From Platanthera guangdongensis (lineage: Eukaryota > Streptophyta > Magnoliopsida > Asparagales > Orchidaceae): a stretch of DNA of 64,000 nt. Shown in pieces: positions 41,340-53,614 of the stretch. The translations under genes were made by a program, and so were the position numbers. The notes under the pieces were generated by a model that worked only from the letters and a program-made list of their open reading frames with translations, made no database searches and had not been told where the DNA came from. Every line of letters starts with the position of its first letter. Position 1 is the stretch's first letter. The DNA is taken from positions 64,096,757 to 64,160,756 of the forward strand of contig CM077165.1 of assembly GCA_039583875.1 (NCBI GenBank), written 5' to 3'.

Positions 41340-44300
41340 GCATAGTTATGATCAGCGGCAACCCCGCTCATACTCTCTTCGACACGGGTGCTACGCACTC
41401 GTTCGTATCCGAGGCCTTCATTGACGGACTCGAAGGCGTGGAGAGGTTTCCTGGACTAGAGATGAGGGTGCGTCTACCCGATGGGTCAGATCTGCGGACC
41501 ACTGCACATTGTGATATGGAGGCCGAGATTGGCGGTAAGGCATTTGAGGCGCCAGCAACTATTCTGAAGCTGCAGGACTTCGACTTGATTTTGGGCATGA
41601 CATGGTTACATCGGAACCATGCTCAGATAGATTGTCCGTCCAGGAGGATCACGCTAAGGCATGGCGACTCTCATGTTATCATTGAAGGTATTCAGCCTAT
41701 CTGCCACCTAATGTTATCCTCTATACAGGCTGTGAAGGCCCACAAGCAGGGAGAAGAAGTTTATCTTATCTGCTTTGAGATGGTGGGAGCAGAGACGACT
41801 ATTTCAGATATTCCGGTGGTCTGGGATTTCTCCGACATATTCCCGGAGAAATTGCCCGTGGCTACCACCTGCTAGAGACTTGGATTTCAGGATTCAGCTA
41901 GTACCGGGAGCGAGGCCGGTGTCTCGAGCACCCTATAGGATGGCTCCCAGGGAGTTAGCAGAGTTCAGGACTCAAGTACAGGAGCTAGTCGAGTCAAGAT
42001 TTGTGCAGCCCAGTTCATCGCCGTGGGGAGCGCCAGTTCTCTTTGTGAAGAAGAAGGACGGGTAATTGTGACTATGCATAGATTACCGAGAGCTGAACCG
42101 GTTAACGGTCCGCAATACCTATCCTCTGCCTCGGATAGATGAGCTATTTTACCAGCTGTAGGGAGACTTCTGGTTCTCTAAGCTAGATTTGCGATCCGGT
42201 TACTACCAGCTTCGCATCAGGGAAGAGGACATACCGAAGACGGCATTCAGTTCATGCTATGGATTATACGAGTTCACGGTGATGCCTTTTGGGCTCACGA
42301 ATGCCCCTACCGCATTCATGAGTCTAATGAACCGTGTATTCGAGCCCTTCTTAGACCGCTTCATGATTGTATTCATCGACGACATTCTGATATATTCCCG
42401 GACTCAGGAGGAGCATGCAGAGCACCTGGCGCTGGTCTTGCAGAGGCTGAGGGAGTCCCAGATGTACGCAAAATTTTCAAAGTGCCAGTTCTGGCTGCAG
42501 AAGGTGGCTTTCCTGGGACACACGATCAGTGGGGCTGGATTAGCAGTGAACCTAGCTAAGATAGAGACAGTAAGGGATTGGCCATGACCGAAGACCGTAT
42601 CTGACATTCGTAGTTTCTTGGGACTATCAGGGTATTATCACAAGTTTGTGGAGGGATTCTCGAGGATAGCACTCCCCCTCACGTCCTTGACGAAGAAGGA
42701 CGCAGATTTTATTTGGTCAGAGCGGTGCGAGACGGCTTTTCAGGAGCTGAAGGACCAACTCATCTCATCCCCCATTCTTGCGCTTCCATCCGGGAGCGAA
42801 GGATTCCAGATCTACACGGACGCCTCTTATCAGGGGATGGGTGCAGTCCTGATGCAGCATGGACATGATATTGCTTATGCTTCAAGACAGTTTAAGAAGC
42901 ATGAGCATAACTATCCAGTACATGACCTAGAGCTCAGGGCTGTGGTATTCGCCCTAAAGATATGGAGGCATTACTTATACGGGATTCATTGTGACATCTT
43001 TTTAGATCACAAGAATCTTAAATATATCGATAGACAGAAGGATTTAAACCTGAGACAGAGGAGATGGCTGGAATTCCTCTGTGACTATGATTATAAGATC
43101 CACTACCATCCGGGAAAAGCGAACACGGTAGCAGATGCCTTGAGCAGGAGGGCCGACACTTCTAGACCGGAGCCTCGGTTGATGTCTATAGAGCTGCCAG
43201 ATGATGGAGGACATGCATATTACCATGGTATCTGAGGCCGAACCAGTGGTGTATCGAGAGTATCTGAGCTCAGTGATCAGTGGTGATGATATACGGGAGC
43301 GCATCCGAACACATCAGAGGCTGGATGCTGCATTACAGCCGATTTTTAGTGCCCTAGAGAGGGGCAAGGTTGAGGAATACACGCTACAGGATGATCTTCT
43401 TCGATTTCGTGGGCGCATTTACATACCAGCAGGGGGCAGTATTCGGGATGACATACTCAGAGAGGCTCATTGCTCCAGATATTCAGTGCACCCGGGCATC
43501 ACCAAGATGTGGGCAGATTTGCGGAGGTCTATGTATTGGCCCGGGATGAAGAGGGAGATCACAGATTTTGTGACCCATTGCGAGACCTGCCAGCGTGTGA
43601 AAGCAGAATGCAAGAGCCCGGGTGGTTTACTACAGCCACTGCCAGTTCCAGAATGGAAGTTCGAGGACATTGCTATGGACTTTGTACACGGATTGCCTCG
43701 CTCCCACTCTAGGCATGATTCTATATGGGTCATAGTGGATAGACTGACCAAGGTAGCGCGATTTATTCCAGTTCGGAAGGATGCCCTAGTTGCAGTTCTG
43801 GTGAGATTATTTGTGGAGCAGTTCGTCAGATATCATGGCATTCCCAGGAGGATTGTTTCGGAACGTGATGGTCGGTTCACTTCGAGCGAGTGCAGGGTCG
43901 TGCATGCTTACTTGGGATCTCGGTTACTTTTAGTACCGCCTTCCATCCGCAGACCGACGGACAGACCGAGCGGACCATCCAGACCATGGAGGACCTACTC
44001 AGACTATGCATATTGGATACGAGGAAGCCCTGGGAGAGGCTGCTGCCACTGATTGAGTTCTCGTACAATAACAGCCACCAGGCTAGCATCAGGATGACTC
44101 CATATGAGGCACTTTATGGGAGGAGATGCCGGACACTGCTATCATGGGTTCAGGATGTGGATACCAGGGCTCTTGGATCTGATTACATAGAGGATATTGA
44201 GGTCCAGATTCGTTTGATCAGGGATCGGCTACTAGAGGCCCAGAGCAGGCAGGCAAAATATTATGATGCTCGGCACCGGAAGGTGGAGTTCCAGGTTGGA

Positions 44301-44747
44301 GACAGAGTATTCTTGAAGATACGTCCAGTACACGGGGTCCCTCGGGTGCGGAGGCACAAGAAGCTCAGTCCACGATACATGGGGCCATACATGATCCTGG
44401 AGCGCATCGGCCCCTTAGCTTACCGACAGCAGCTGCCATCGGAGTTGGGTGCATTGCATGACATCTTCCATGTCTCTTCCTTGCGAAGAGCTCTCCTTCG
44501 GCCGGAGCAACACATTACTACTACAGCCAGACCGGTAGAGCCTGACAGATCAGTTAGATTGGAGCCGATCCGGATTGACGATACAGCCATCCGAGTGTTG
44601 CGGAAGAAGAAGGTCCCTCTTGTGAAGGTATTGTGGTCCAATCATGGACGGAAGGAGCACACCTGGGAGCCGAGGGATCTGATGCTGGAGCAACACCCGG
44701 AGCTATTTCCATATGGTACTTTCAAGTTATGTTTTAAAGTTTCTTAA
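41340..44747 (+). pseudogene. protease, RT, RNase H, integrase and chromodomain of element G
   Basis: Protease: intact DTGATHS at about 41379. A frameshift near 41860 follows. [11 protein letters not shown] (42040), stops at 42063, 42069 and 42160, MPFGLTNAP near 42283 and an intact FIDDIL near 42373. RNase [11 protein letters not shown] near 42813, DHKNLKY near 43005 and [10 protein letters not shown] near 43120. A frameshift near 43200 follows. Integrase: HPGITKMW and HCETCQ form the zinc finger. The core begins near 43675 with MDFVHGLP; the second Asp block reads SERDGRF near 43855 where SDRD is expected. Another frameshift occurs near 43900, then HPQTDGQTER with the Glu. The C-terminal PLVKVLWSNHG...HTWEPRDLM is a chromodomain, which in this group targets integration to marked chromatin. 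Confidence 0.9.
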
Positions 44748-44784
44748 AAATTCTTGCAAGTAGAACCCCGTAGACCCGAACTTA

Positions 44785-44802
44785 AATTTCGGGGACGAAA
44801 TT
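44785..44802 (+). promoter_or_regulatory. polypurine-type hairpin of element G
   Basis: AATTTCG-GGGA-CGAAATT, perfect 7-bp arms around a GGGA loop, 22 nt before the 3' LTR. The TTCGGGGACGAA motif is common at this position in plant chromoviruses. Confidence 0.65.
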
Positions 44803-44823
44803 ATTTTCTTGTTTATTGGAATT

Positions 44824-47800
44824 TGTAACATCCCATGTTACTTTTGGACCCCTCAACTTAGATTGGGTTAGGCATGGGGTGAATTTTAAGGAGATCAACT
44901 AGGTTTGACCCTAGGTAGTGGGTGGTAGCCATGTGGAGCCCACTATAGGACCAAAGTCAAACTAGGTCAAACTAGCCTAAATGAGGACCCTAGCCACACC
45001 ATGACCCCACCACATTGCCCTAACCCTAAAAACAATCTAAGTGCACCCTAGGGCATGCCATTAGGTCAACACTTTGACCCCAATTGACCAAAGTCAACCT
45101 TGGGCCTAATTTGGTCAAACTCACACTCATAAGCCCAATTAGCATAAGTAGGGCACCCCCTTGACCCAACCCAAGTTGGGTGGTGCCACTAGACCCATTA
45201 CCACCAAGTAAAGTCAGCTCACCCACCATGTTTACTAAGTCAACTCTCCAAGTCAACAAGTCAACTATGTGACCTAAAAGAAGGAAATGAAGACCAAGCC
45301 ACCCTCCTTTGGAGCAAGCCCACCAAATTTGGCCCATGGCCAGCCCAAGTGAACAAGACCAGCCCTACCCCTCTAAATCAGGAGAGAGAATGCATGCAAA
45401 GGGGTAGAAATGGGATTTTGAGAGAAAGAGGAGAGAGAAATGGGGATGAAAGGGAATGGTGGCCACATAGCCACCCCTTCAGCTGAATTCCTCTGCCCAA
45501 CACCAGCTCGCCGACCTCCTCAATTCATTCCAGAGGAAATTGGGGGCTGTGTGCCACTTGGCAAGCAGGGGCGGAGCAACCAAGGCCGAGCCCAAGCTCA
45601 CCTTTGTTGTATCTCCCCATATACTCCACCTCAGCCTCAAATAACCTCACCAATAGCTTCATGAGGTAGAAAGGAATCGAAATCGAGTGCTGGAACATGG
45701 AAAACGGTGGAGAATTAAGAATTCGGGGTGGAGCTCGCCGGCGCACCACCACCATGGCAAACCGCCGCCTGACCCGCAGCCAAGCCCCAATCCAGGTCCG
45801 TTTCGCCGCCCCTCTACCTGTACTAGAATTCTAGATCCATTTAGGGAGATATCAGGCTCAATCGAGCCCGATGCCATGAGAGGAAAAACGAGAAATTCAG
45901 GCTTTTTCTTCTTGCTCGGGTTCGCCGGAGGAGCCAACTCCGGCGGCCCACCGCCGGGAAACGCTAGCCCCCACCTTAGCGAAGGTGGTGGCGACATCCG
46001 CCGGCGGGGGTGGTTGCTCAGCTGGCCGGAAACCGCCAGCAAACATCGCCCAGGAAAAATGAATCTCGGCCTTTGATCCATTGGAGAAGATGAACGGATT
46101 CCGTCCGTTTACACTTTAAGATTCGTGCTGATATAATATTATGATTTAATTTAATGTTATGAATAGTAAAATTCATGTCACACTTATTCAGTGTCTTTGC
46201 ATGCCATTGGTAGGCCTCTTAGAAGCATTTCTAGAAACTGATCCCTGAATGAAAAATGTAGCCTTACTATTACCGTTAATTTGACATCTTAATCATTAAC
46301 TTTGGTCCAGTATTCTGGCCTATAAGACATTTCTCCTAGGACTGGTCCTAGACTAGGGCAGAAATTCATTTGGATGCCCAAGTCAAACCAACAATCACCA
46401 TGGCCCCAAAGTTTGGGTACATGCATGACTAGGGCATACCTAGCCCATGCCAAAATTTAGGAATTTTTGAAACAACGTTTCCTATAGTTTTAGTCAAAAT
46501 GTCAAAATGTAAATAAATGAAATATATGGAGTTATATGACTCCTCATGGCCCCAAATTTTGGAGGTGGGTCCTTGGGAACATCATTAGTGCATGATAAAA
46601 ATTTCAGCACTTTTGGATCAATGCATGATGGAAAATCCACTTGCATGTGTTGGTGTAGATATTACCTTGGTGTGCCAATAGCAATTGTTTAAATATTGTG
46701 CATTCAGCCTAATGGAAGCATTCAAAAATCTTGGATTTGATTCCAGTGGTTCATTAGGGTAAATGTCACCCCTCAGATTAATTACGGGATTTTTGGAATC
46801 AAAAATCCCATTAATTGGAATTTTAAAAAAATATGGCTCCTTTTGAAAATAACTTTAAAAATAGGTTTTCCTCAAGTACAAATCCTCAAACTTTGCCAAG
46901 TTGAAAATAAGGTTATAGTTGACTTAGGAAAAATTGATCTTTTTGTTTGAATAACTTTTAGAGTAAAATATCTTGAAATGCCCATTTTACCCTTATTTCA
47001 TTTATTCTGGAATTGATGGATATACACCTCAGAAATATTTGGAAATAATTCTAGTGTTGTAAAATTGTATTATTAGTCTTTCATAAATATTTCAGAATTT
47101 ATGGGTGTATTTATAGTTTTTAAAGTAATATAATGGCATTTTTGGTAAATATGTAAGGATGGAAATTGATAGGCCATTACTCTATAAAAGTTGATGAAAC
47201 TCTGCCAATAGTCATAAATTAATGTTTTTTATGCTCTGTAATGTTCCTTGAATTTTGGGTTACATATTCCTTATACTTCATTTGGAAAATGGAAATTATG
47301 TAGATTTGGTATTAATTAATGAATTAGTATAAATAATCAAAGGAAAATTATGAAACCCTGTAGACAGAAATATTTTATCAAGATACAACTCAGGAAAAAT
47401 TACCTAGGTCAGTGGATCTTAAATCATACTACTTCATGTGTAAAGTGACCTAGTAATTAATTTAAAAGATTTAATTAAAGGATTATTTGGCCAAGGAAAA
47501 TTATGAGAACCCATAAGATAGTTCCCTTAGCCCATACCAACCTAGGATAATTATTTAGGGGCAAGATGCCTTAAGGATTGGAAGATTCCATTTTTAGGGT
47601 AATAATAGGGCATGGTCTGCATATAACATAAATAGGTCTTGCCTTAGGGGTTACCAGAGGATTGATTATCGGAAGAAATAAGAGAGTGCATTATGAATAA
47701 TCCCTGGTGGGTAGTATGGTCTTAGTGATGGGGTTAAAAGTGCAAGTCTTTAGGTAGCAACTGGAGTGGGGGCCGACGGAAGACCGTCGGTTTCCCGGTA

Positions 47801-49510
47801 ACACCATAAGTCACTAGGGTTGTTCCAGAGCAACAAAGAGAGCTGGGGTGAAACATGGGTAGCCATCAACTAAAGTAAATATTCTTGCAAAAGGGAACGC
47901 TGAGCGTAATCCCAACAAAGTTCCTAGTGCCCCTTAAGAGCCCTTCACAGGGAATACCGGGGGCAGTCCTGGGATTAACCTTAAATCACTAAGTATAATA
48001 ACCCGTAGACAAAAGTAGTCTAATAGGTTAGGACATTTGTTGTACCTTCTCATCCGTGTAGGGTTGGAGAGATTCATGATATATGCTCACCCGTTTAGGG
48101 TTTGAGGGAGTTGGTATAAAGGCACTAATGTGCGTTCTCACCCGGGTTGGGTTTGAGGGTTTCAGGACGGGTTTGGTCCTGCGAGCGGAAGGCTCGGAAT
48201 GAAATATTTGCATGTGCATAAATATAGTGGCGGGGCATGCGATACTGGCCGTTCGTCACACCGATGGCAGTATGGTGCACCAGGCGGTTGTGAGGGTTAG
48301 AGGGGCCAGTGTGTTGTTTTACACTGCGGTCTGGAGGACGACCCCCGATAACGCACATCCGACCCAACAAGACTGACGGGTTGTCAGCAAAGTACATACG
48401 CGAGACTCTAGAGTGTACCTTGTACGTGTACAGAGGTGTATGAGAGGGGTCTAAGGCTTGGTAGTGTGCATACCGGCCTAGAAGCGGAGACGCCCGCTCC
48501 GCTGCTGCCGTAGCCATAGCGGTGGTACCCGAGAGTGATGCTAGCTCTGAAAAAGTGGGAACTAAAGGTCTGTGATCACAGAGTCATTGTGTGTGAGTTG
48601 CACTTGCCTGTGCATGAAATTGCATCATAACATTCATTCATATTAGGTTATATGCTTCATAGATTCTTATCATATAAATTAGTATGGGCTCTTTTATATG
48701 ATAAGTTAAATTTCCTTGAAATCCTAACTTATATATTTGTATGGGCATTTATATAAGTTAGGGTACTTTTGTGATGACAGTATAGTGGTAGAATAGTTTA
48801 TTTACTTGCTCTTACTGCTGTCCTTTACTTCCTTTACTGTACTGCTCTTACTTGTACTATATTTAGAACTGCTAGAGTAGATCAATATTACTTATTACAA
48901 CTACTAGCTAGATTCTGTCACCTGCTTCCACTTTTGCTACCCCTTGTTGTCCTCCGCTTCGTCCTCCCGCTCGGTGACTAGGAGCTGCGGGGCGAGGTGC
49001 GGAGGAAACGACTTAGTCTTTTTGACTAATGGTCGGTGACTATAATATTTTTAGGAGGCCGTGGAGATGGAGCACCAACATGTCGAGGAGGCAGGACTTG
49101 AGGAGCAGATACCGCTTCAGTAGGCTACTACCACTACTGTGAGTCCTCAGGTGGGACGAGTTCTGATGTACTAGTGTAGCTTCCATTTTTATTTTGAGAG
49201 AGAGAGTGGATTTGATGTACTGGGCATAAGCCCTTATTACTCTTTCTTTTTGTACACTTTTGTGGACTATGTTTTTTTGTAATTTTCATTTCTTACATAT
49301 GATTTGTACTATGTGACTTGTGGACTAGTGGATTTATATACTGCTTTACCTCTTCTTCTCATATTGGACTACAGGTTAAATGATTATATTAGCCGGCAGG
49401 ATCGGCGTGTTGCGGTGTCGACTAACCCGGCGTTAGTGCCACCGTAAGATGGCGGTTCTGGGCATAAGACCCGGTAGCCTCCTTGGTAGGGGGGGGGGGG
49501 GGGTCTTACA
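44824..49510 (+). repeat. 3' LTR of element G (4687 bp)
   Basis: Matches 35257-39940 throughout. The terminal G run is 15 nt (49489-49503) against 7 nt in the 5' LTR (39927-39933). Twin stem-loops recur at 48666-48762. Confidence 0.93.
48666..48762 (+). promoter_or_regulatory. twin stem-loops, 3' LTR copy
   Basis: Arms 48666-48678/48693-48705 and 48723-48735/48750-48762 are unchanged from the 5' LTR; the only difference is one loop base in hairpin 1 (GGGCTCT against GGGCTTT). Confidence 0.8.
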
Positions 49511-49515
49511 CCCAG
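49511..49515 (+). repeat. target-site duplication of element G, right copy (CCCAG)
   Basis: Identical to 35252-35256. Confidence 0.93.
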
Positions 49516-49799
49516 GTTGGGGAACCACTATAAAATTCTTGTGTTGTCTGGTTGCACTTTTTCTTTTGTTCTTGTCGTGGCTGTGTTACTTAGGTTTGCT
49601 GTGTTAATTCTAGTTAGTTTGAAATTTGCAGTACATGTGGTAGTTTAGGTTACCTTAGGATTGCTCTTTAAATTACTGCATATTTTTGGTATCAAATAGT
49701 TTACAGCAAAAATCTGTTATAGATTTTAAGTTTTCAAATATACTCTATTCACCCCCCCCCCCCCCCTCTAGAGTATCTCAGAACAAACCCTTACTTTCA
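49511..49799 (+). repeat. 5' LTR of element B, second part
   Basis: Continues the LTR after element G and aligns with 6347-6611 of element A. It contains a run of 15 C (49752-49766) and ends TTTCA. Confidence 0.9.
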
Positions 49800-49801
49800 A
49801 T

Positions 49802-49813
49802 TGGTATCAAAGC
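49802..49813 (+). promoter_or_regulatory. primer binding site of element B
   Basis: TGGTATCAAAGC, one base different from the site in element A. Confidence 0.85.
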
Positions 49814-49903
49814 AAGGTTCCTTTGGTTGTACAAGCTAAACCTTGAACCAAAAGATCCTGAGTTAGATCTGAATCTTATTTCTATTAGATTTATATTCAC
49901 ACC

Positions 49904-52017
49904 ATGGCACAGAACAAAGATTATGCAAGCACCACACCTCTAGTATGCAACTTAAATAAGTTTGCTATCTGGAAGGAAAGAATCAAATTATATATGAATT
50001 CAATTGATGAGGACATCTGCAATTCCATTTTGACAGGTCCTCCTCAACCATCTATATCTACAACAACTTCCAGAACACATGCAGTTCCACCACCTGAGTG
50101 GACTGATGCCCAGAAGAAAGCCAGAGTTGCTGATTCTAAAGCCTTGAACATTCTGGCCCAAACAATGTCTGATGATATTTTCTAGAAAGTGACTGAATGC
50201 ACTTCAGCCAAGGCTATCTGGGAATCCCTCAACCAAATGGTGGCTGGATCTGCTGATGAAAGGAAGGACAGGAGGTCAAATCTCATATCCCAATATGAGA
50301 ACTTCAAGAAGGAGGAAGCAGAATCTGTTGCAGATATGTACAACAGGCTGAGCTCAATCATCAATGAGCTGAAGACCTTGGATAAGGACATCACCCTCAC
50401 TGAGGTGAATGACAAAATCATTATGTGCTTCCCAAGCTCATGGGATTCAAGGATTTGGCCAATCATGGATGACAGGAGCTTAAATGAGACTTCCACAGAT
50501 TCTTTTTTGGGAAAGCTCAAGTCCTATGAGCAGCTAATCAAGTCCAGAGAAGCAGCTGAATAAAGGACTCCTCCACCAGCAAGGAAAGAGCACAACCTGG
50601 TATTCAAGGCTGCTGAAGAGACAGAAACTTCAGCAATCAATGAAGAGCTAATGAGTCTCCTTGCCAAAAGATTTTATAAAATGGCAAGGAAAGAATTCAG
50701 GAAGAAATCATCTATGCAGGATGATAAGCCAAGGTATGACAAAACCCCTACTAAAGAAGTGGTTTGCTTTCGCTGCTGGAAACCTGGACACTTCATCTCT
50801 GAGTGCCCAAAAAATCAAAAGAAAGAAAGGAGAAGAGAAAAGGATTCTAAAAGACAACAAAGCTCAAGGCCTTCCTCCAGCAAATACAAGAAGAAGAAAA
50901 GAGCATTATAGCTGAATCTTGTAGTGAAACTGAAGATGAATCCACATCCTCTAGCTACAGTGAAGAATAAGAAGAGGCAAGGGCCAAAGAAGTGTGCCTC
51001 ATGGCCATTGATGCCTCAAGAAGTCAATCAGATGAAGAGGAAGAGTTTGAAATTGAAGAAGCTTCAGAAACAGAAGCTGATCAGGTACTTTTATATTTTG
51101 ACTATAATTCCGATGCTTTCAAATTTGAATTTAAATCCATGTGTATTGATTTAATAAACTCTGACAAGGAAATCAAAATACTTAGTGAAAGACTAGCTAA
51201 TCAAGAAAATATAATTTTTGAAAACACTAGGTTAAAAGATGAACTAAATCTGGCTAATGAACAAATCACTTCCTTGAAAACACAGCTGTGTGAGGCCAAA
51301 TAACTTGAGGAATCTCTCAATTTGAGAAGCCGTAAGCTGATGGACGTCACAAGCACATTCAATGCCAGACTGAATGACAAACTAGGCTTGGGTGCATCAT
51401 CAAGTTTGCACCCCATTCTCAAGAAGAACATATTGTCAACCCCTATCAGATTTGTTACAGCTAAGGGTAAAGATGTAATGAACAACAACCAAACCACAGA
51501 AGAAGTAACAAATTTTAAAAATCACAATAACAGAAACCAGAAAAACATAGATAAAAACAAAGTTCAGCAGTTTTCGTCGAACTCAGATCGACAAAATGTG
51601 GCCAGTTCGTCGAACTCAAGTCGACGATTGCTGAACGCAAAACTACATAATAATCATTCGTCTTACTGCGATCGGCGAACTGTGTATGGTTTGTCGAGCA
51701 GAGGTCGACGAACTTGGGGCATAGAAAATGACTATGTTCATTCTCTGAGCAGAGATCGACGATCTCATCCCATTTCGTAGAACTCTGGTCGATGAACTCA
51801 CAACATTTCGTCGAACCCAGAAAGACTTAATAAAATTCATAACTATAACAACAACTCTAATAAATCTAGGAAACCATTTAACCCACTTGCTGATTGCATA
51901 ATTCCACCGAGAAGATATGACCCATTAGGATATATATCACAACCTGAATTTTCTGTGATTTTAAGTTTTTCCTATCAGCAAAACAAAGGACCCAAGGTAA
52001 CCTGGGTCAAGAACAAT
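49904..52017 (+). pseudogene. gag of element B
   Basis: Starts at the ATG at 49904 (MAQNKDYAS). UBN2 domain 50100-50560 with stops at 50183 and 50561. Zinc knuckle CFRCWKPGHFISEC near 50767-50808. A frameshift near 50905 moves the rest into another frame, where the acidic coiled-coil-like segment (50992-51300) and the Ser/Asn/Arg segment encoded by TCGACGA repeats (51571-51820) are read, with stops at 51301 and 51778. The frame ends at the TAA at 52018 that A shares. Confidence 0.85.
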
Positions 52018-52036
52018 TAATTATTTTCTCTACAGG
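52018..52036 (+). promoter_or_regulatory. shared in-frame TAA and acceptor-like tract (element B)
   Basis: TAA at 52018-52020 is followed by TTATTTTCTCTACAG. It lies at the same codon as the TAA at 8829 in A, which makes this stop ancestral rather than decay. Confidence 0.45.
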
Positions 52037-53614
52037 TGAAGAGTTTTCCAGTTGTTAATCAACTATGTTATCTAGACAGTGGATGCTCCAAACACATGAC
52101 TGGCAGCAAGGACAACTTAAGCAACTACAAGTCCAAGCTGGGACCAAAGGTTATCTTTGGTGATTCAAATTGGGGCCAGTCACAAGGCTTTGGAGAAGTA
52201 AAGAATGGAGCAGTCACTTTCAAGAAAGTGACATATGTAAGTGGACTCAAGCAAAACCTCGTCTCTATCAGCCAATTATGTGATGAAGGTTATCCGGTAT
52301 AATTTAACTCTACATCCTGTATTATTCCTATAAAGAAAAACAAAATAATTTAATTGGAAATAGACAAGGTAACATATACATAGTAGACTTTCTTTCTGCT
52401 AATTCAGATATTTGTCTGTTAATATTGTTTGCAATTAAAATGAATTATGGCATAAAAGGCTACGACATGTTAACATGAAAAATATTGCTAGGCTATCTAA
52501 AGACAACCTTGTGAGAGGTTTTCCTTCTGGTCCCTACAAGAGGGAAGGCCTCTGCAGGTCTTGTCAATTAGGTAAGCAAACTAAATTTAACTTTAAGTCT
52601 GTTAATAAAAGTGATTCACCTACGATCTTGTACTTGCTTCACATGGATCTCTTTGGACCCATTGTTGTACAGAGCATAGGAGGGAAATCCTATACTCTAG
52701 TCATTATAGATGACTTCTCAAGATTCACTTGGGTGTTCTTTTTGAGATCTAAGTCAGATACATTCAAAGTTTTTACAGATTTTCTCAGGACCATACAGAT
52801 TGAGTACTCTACTCATGTTGCATTGATCAGAAGTGATCATGGTACAGAGTTTGAGTGTCTTCTTATGCATGAGTTCTGTGAGAAGGAAGGTATCAGACAT
52901 TGCTTCTCAGCTCCTAGAACTCCTCAACAAAATGGGGTAGCTGAAAGGAAGAATAGAACATTGATTGAAGATGCAGGCACATTACTTGCAGATGCTTATA
53001 TGCCACTATCCTTTTGGGCAGAGGTTGTAAGCACATCAAATTATATACTGAACAGAAGTTTGATACATAAACTTAAGAATATGACTACCTATTAATTACT
53101 TAAAGGGAAGAAATCTAAAATCACTTACTTTAAAGTATTTGGATGTGTATGTTATATACATAATAATAACAAGAAATACATTAGAAAGTTTGAAGCGAAG
53201 GCTGAAGAGGAAATTTTTCTAGGATATTCCCAAGTAAGCAAAGCTTATAGTGTATTTAACAAATCCTCTTTGCAAATTGAAGAATCTATATATGTAACTT
53301 TTGATGAGGCTAACATGTCTTGCAAGGGGAAAGAAATTTCTACCAGTAACCCTTTGCAGGTATCTCACTTGTGTGAGAATTTGGATAGACTAAGCCTCAC
53401 CCAAGAGGTTCCAACACATCCTTCTCCACAAGTTGATGAAGACAGTGAAGAAGAATCTTTGGAAGAAGTTGAACCTCATTCAACAACAAACATAATTCCA
53501 CAAGAGGAATTAATTCCAAATACTGTTGCTGAACCAACTCCACCCACTGATCTTGTCACACTAAGGGATCACCCTAGATCCCAAGTGATTAGAGACATAA
53601 TAGTAGGTGTATAG
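52021..53614 (+). pseudogene. protease and integrase of element B
   Basis: Protease motif LDSGCSKHMTG near 52072-52104. A stop at 52300 and frameshifts in 52300-52470 follow. Integrase is open at 52475-53095 with zinc-finger Cys residues, HMDLFGP near 52642, IRSDHGTEF near 52827 and NGVAERKNR near 52931, so all three catalytic residues are present. A GAA-to-TAA stop lies at 53093. The C-terminal acidic linker (53270-53614) ends at a TAG where A has CAG. Confidence 0.87.

Larger units (their letters stand above)
35257..49510 (+). mobile_element. Element G: chromovirus (Tekay/Del-like gypsy) with 4.7-kb LTRs
   Basis: LTRs 35257-39940 and 44824-49510 flank 4.88 kb encoding gag, protease, RT, RNase H, integrase and a C-terminal chromodomain, in that order. 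Target duplication CCCAG is intact. The LTRs are nearly identical over their length, so insertion is relatively recent, although the coding region has stops and several frameshifts. The LTRs together are almost twice as long as the interior. Confidence 0.93.
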
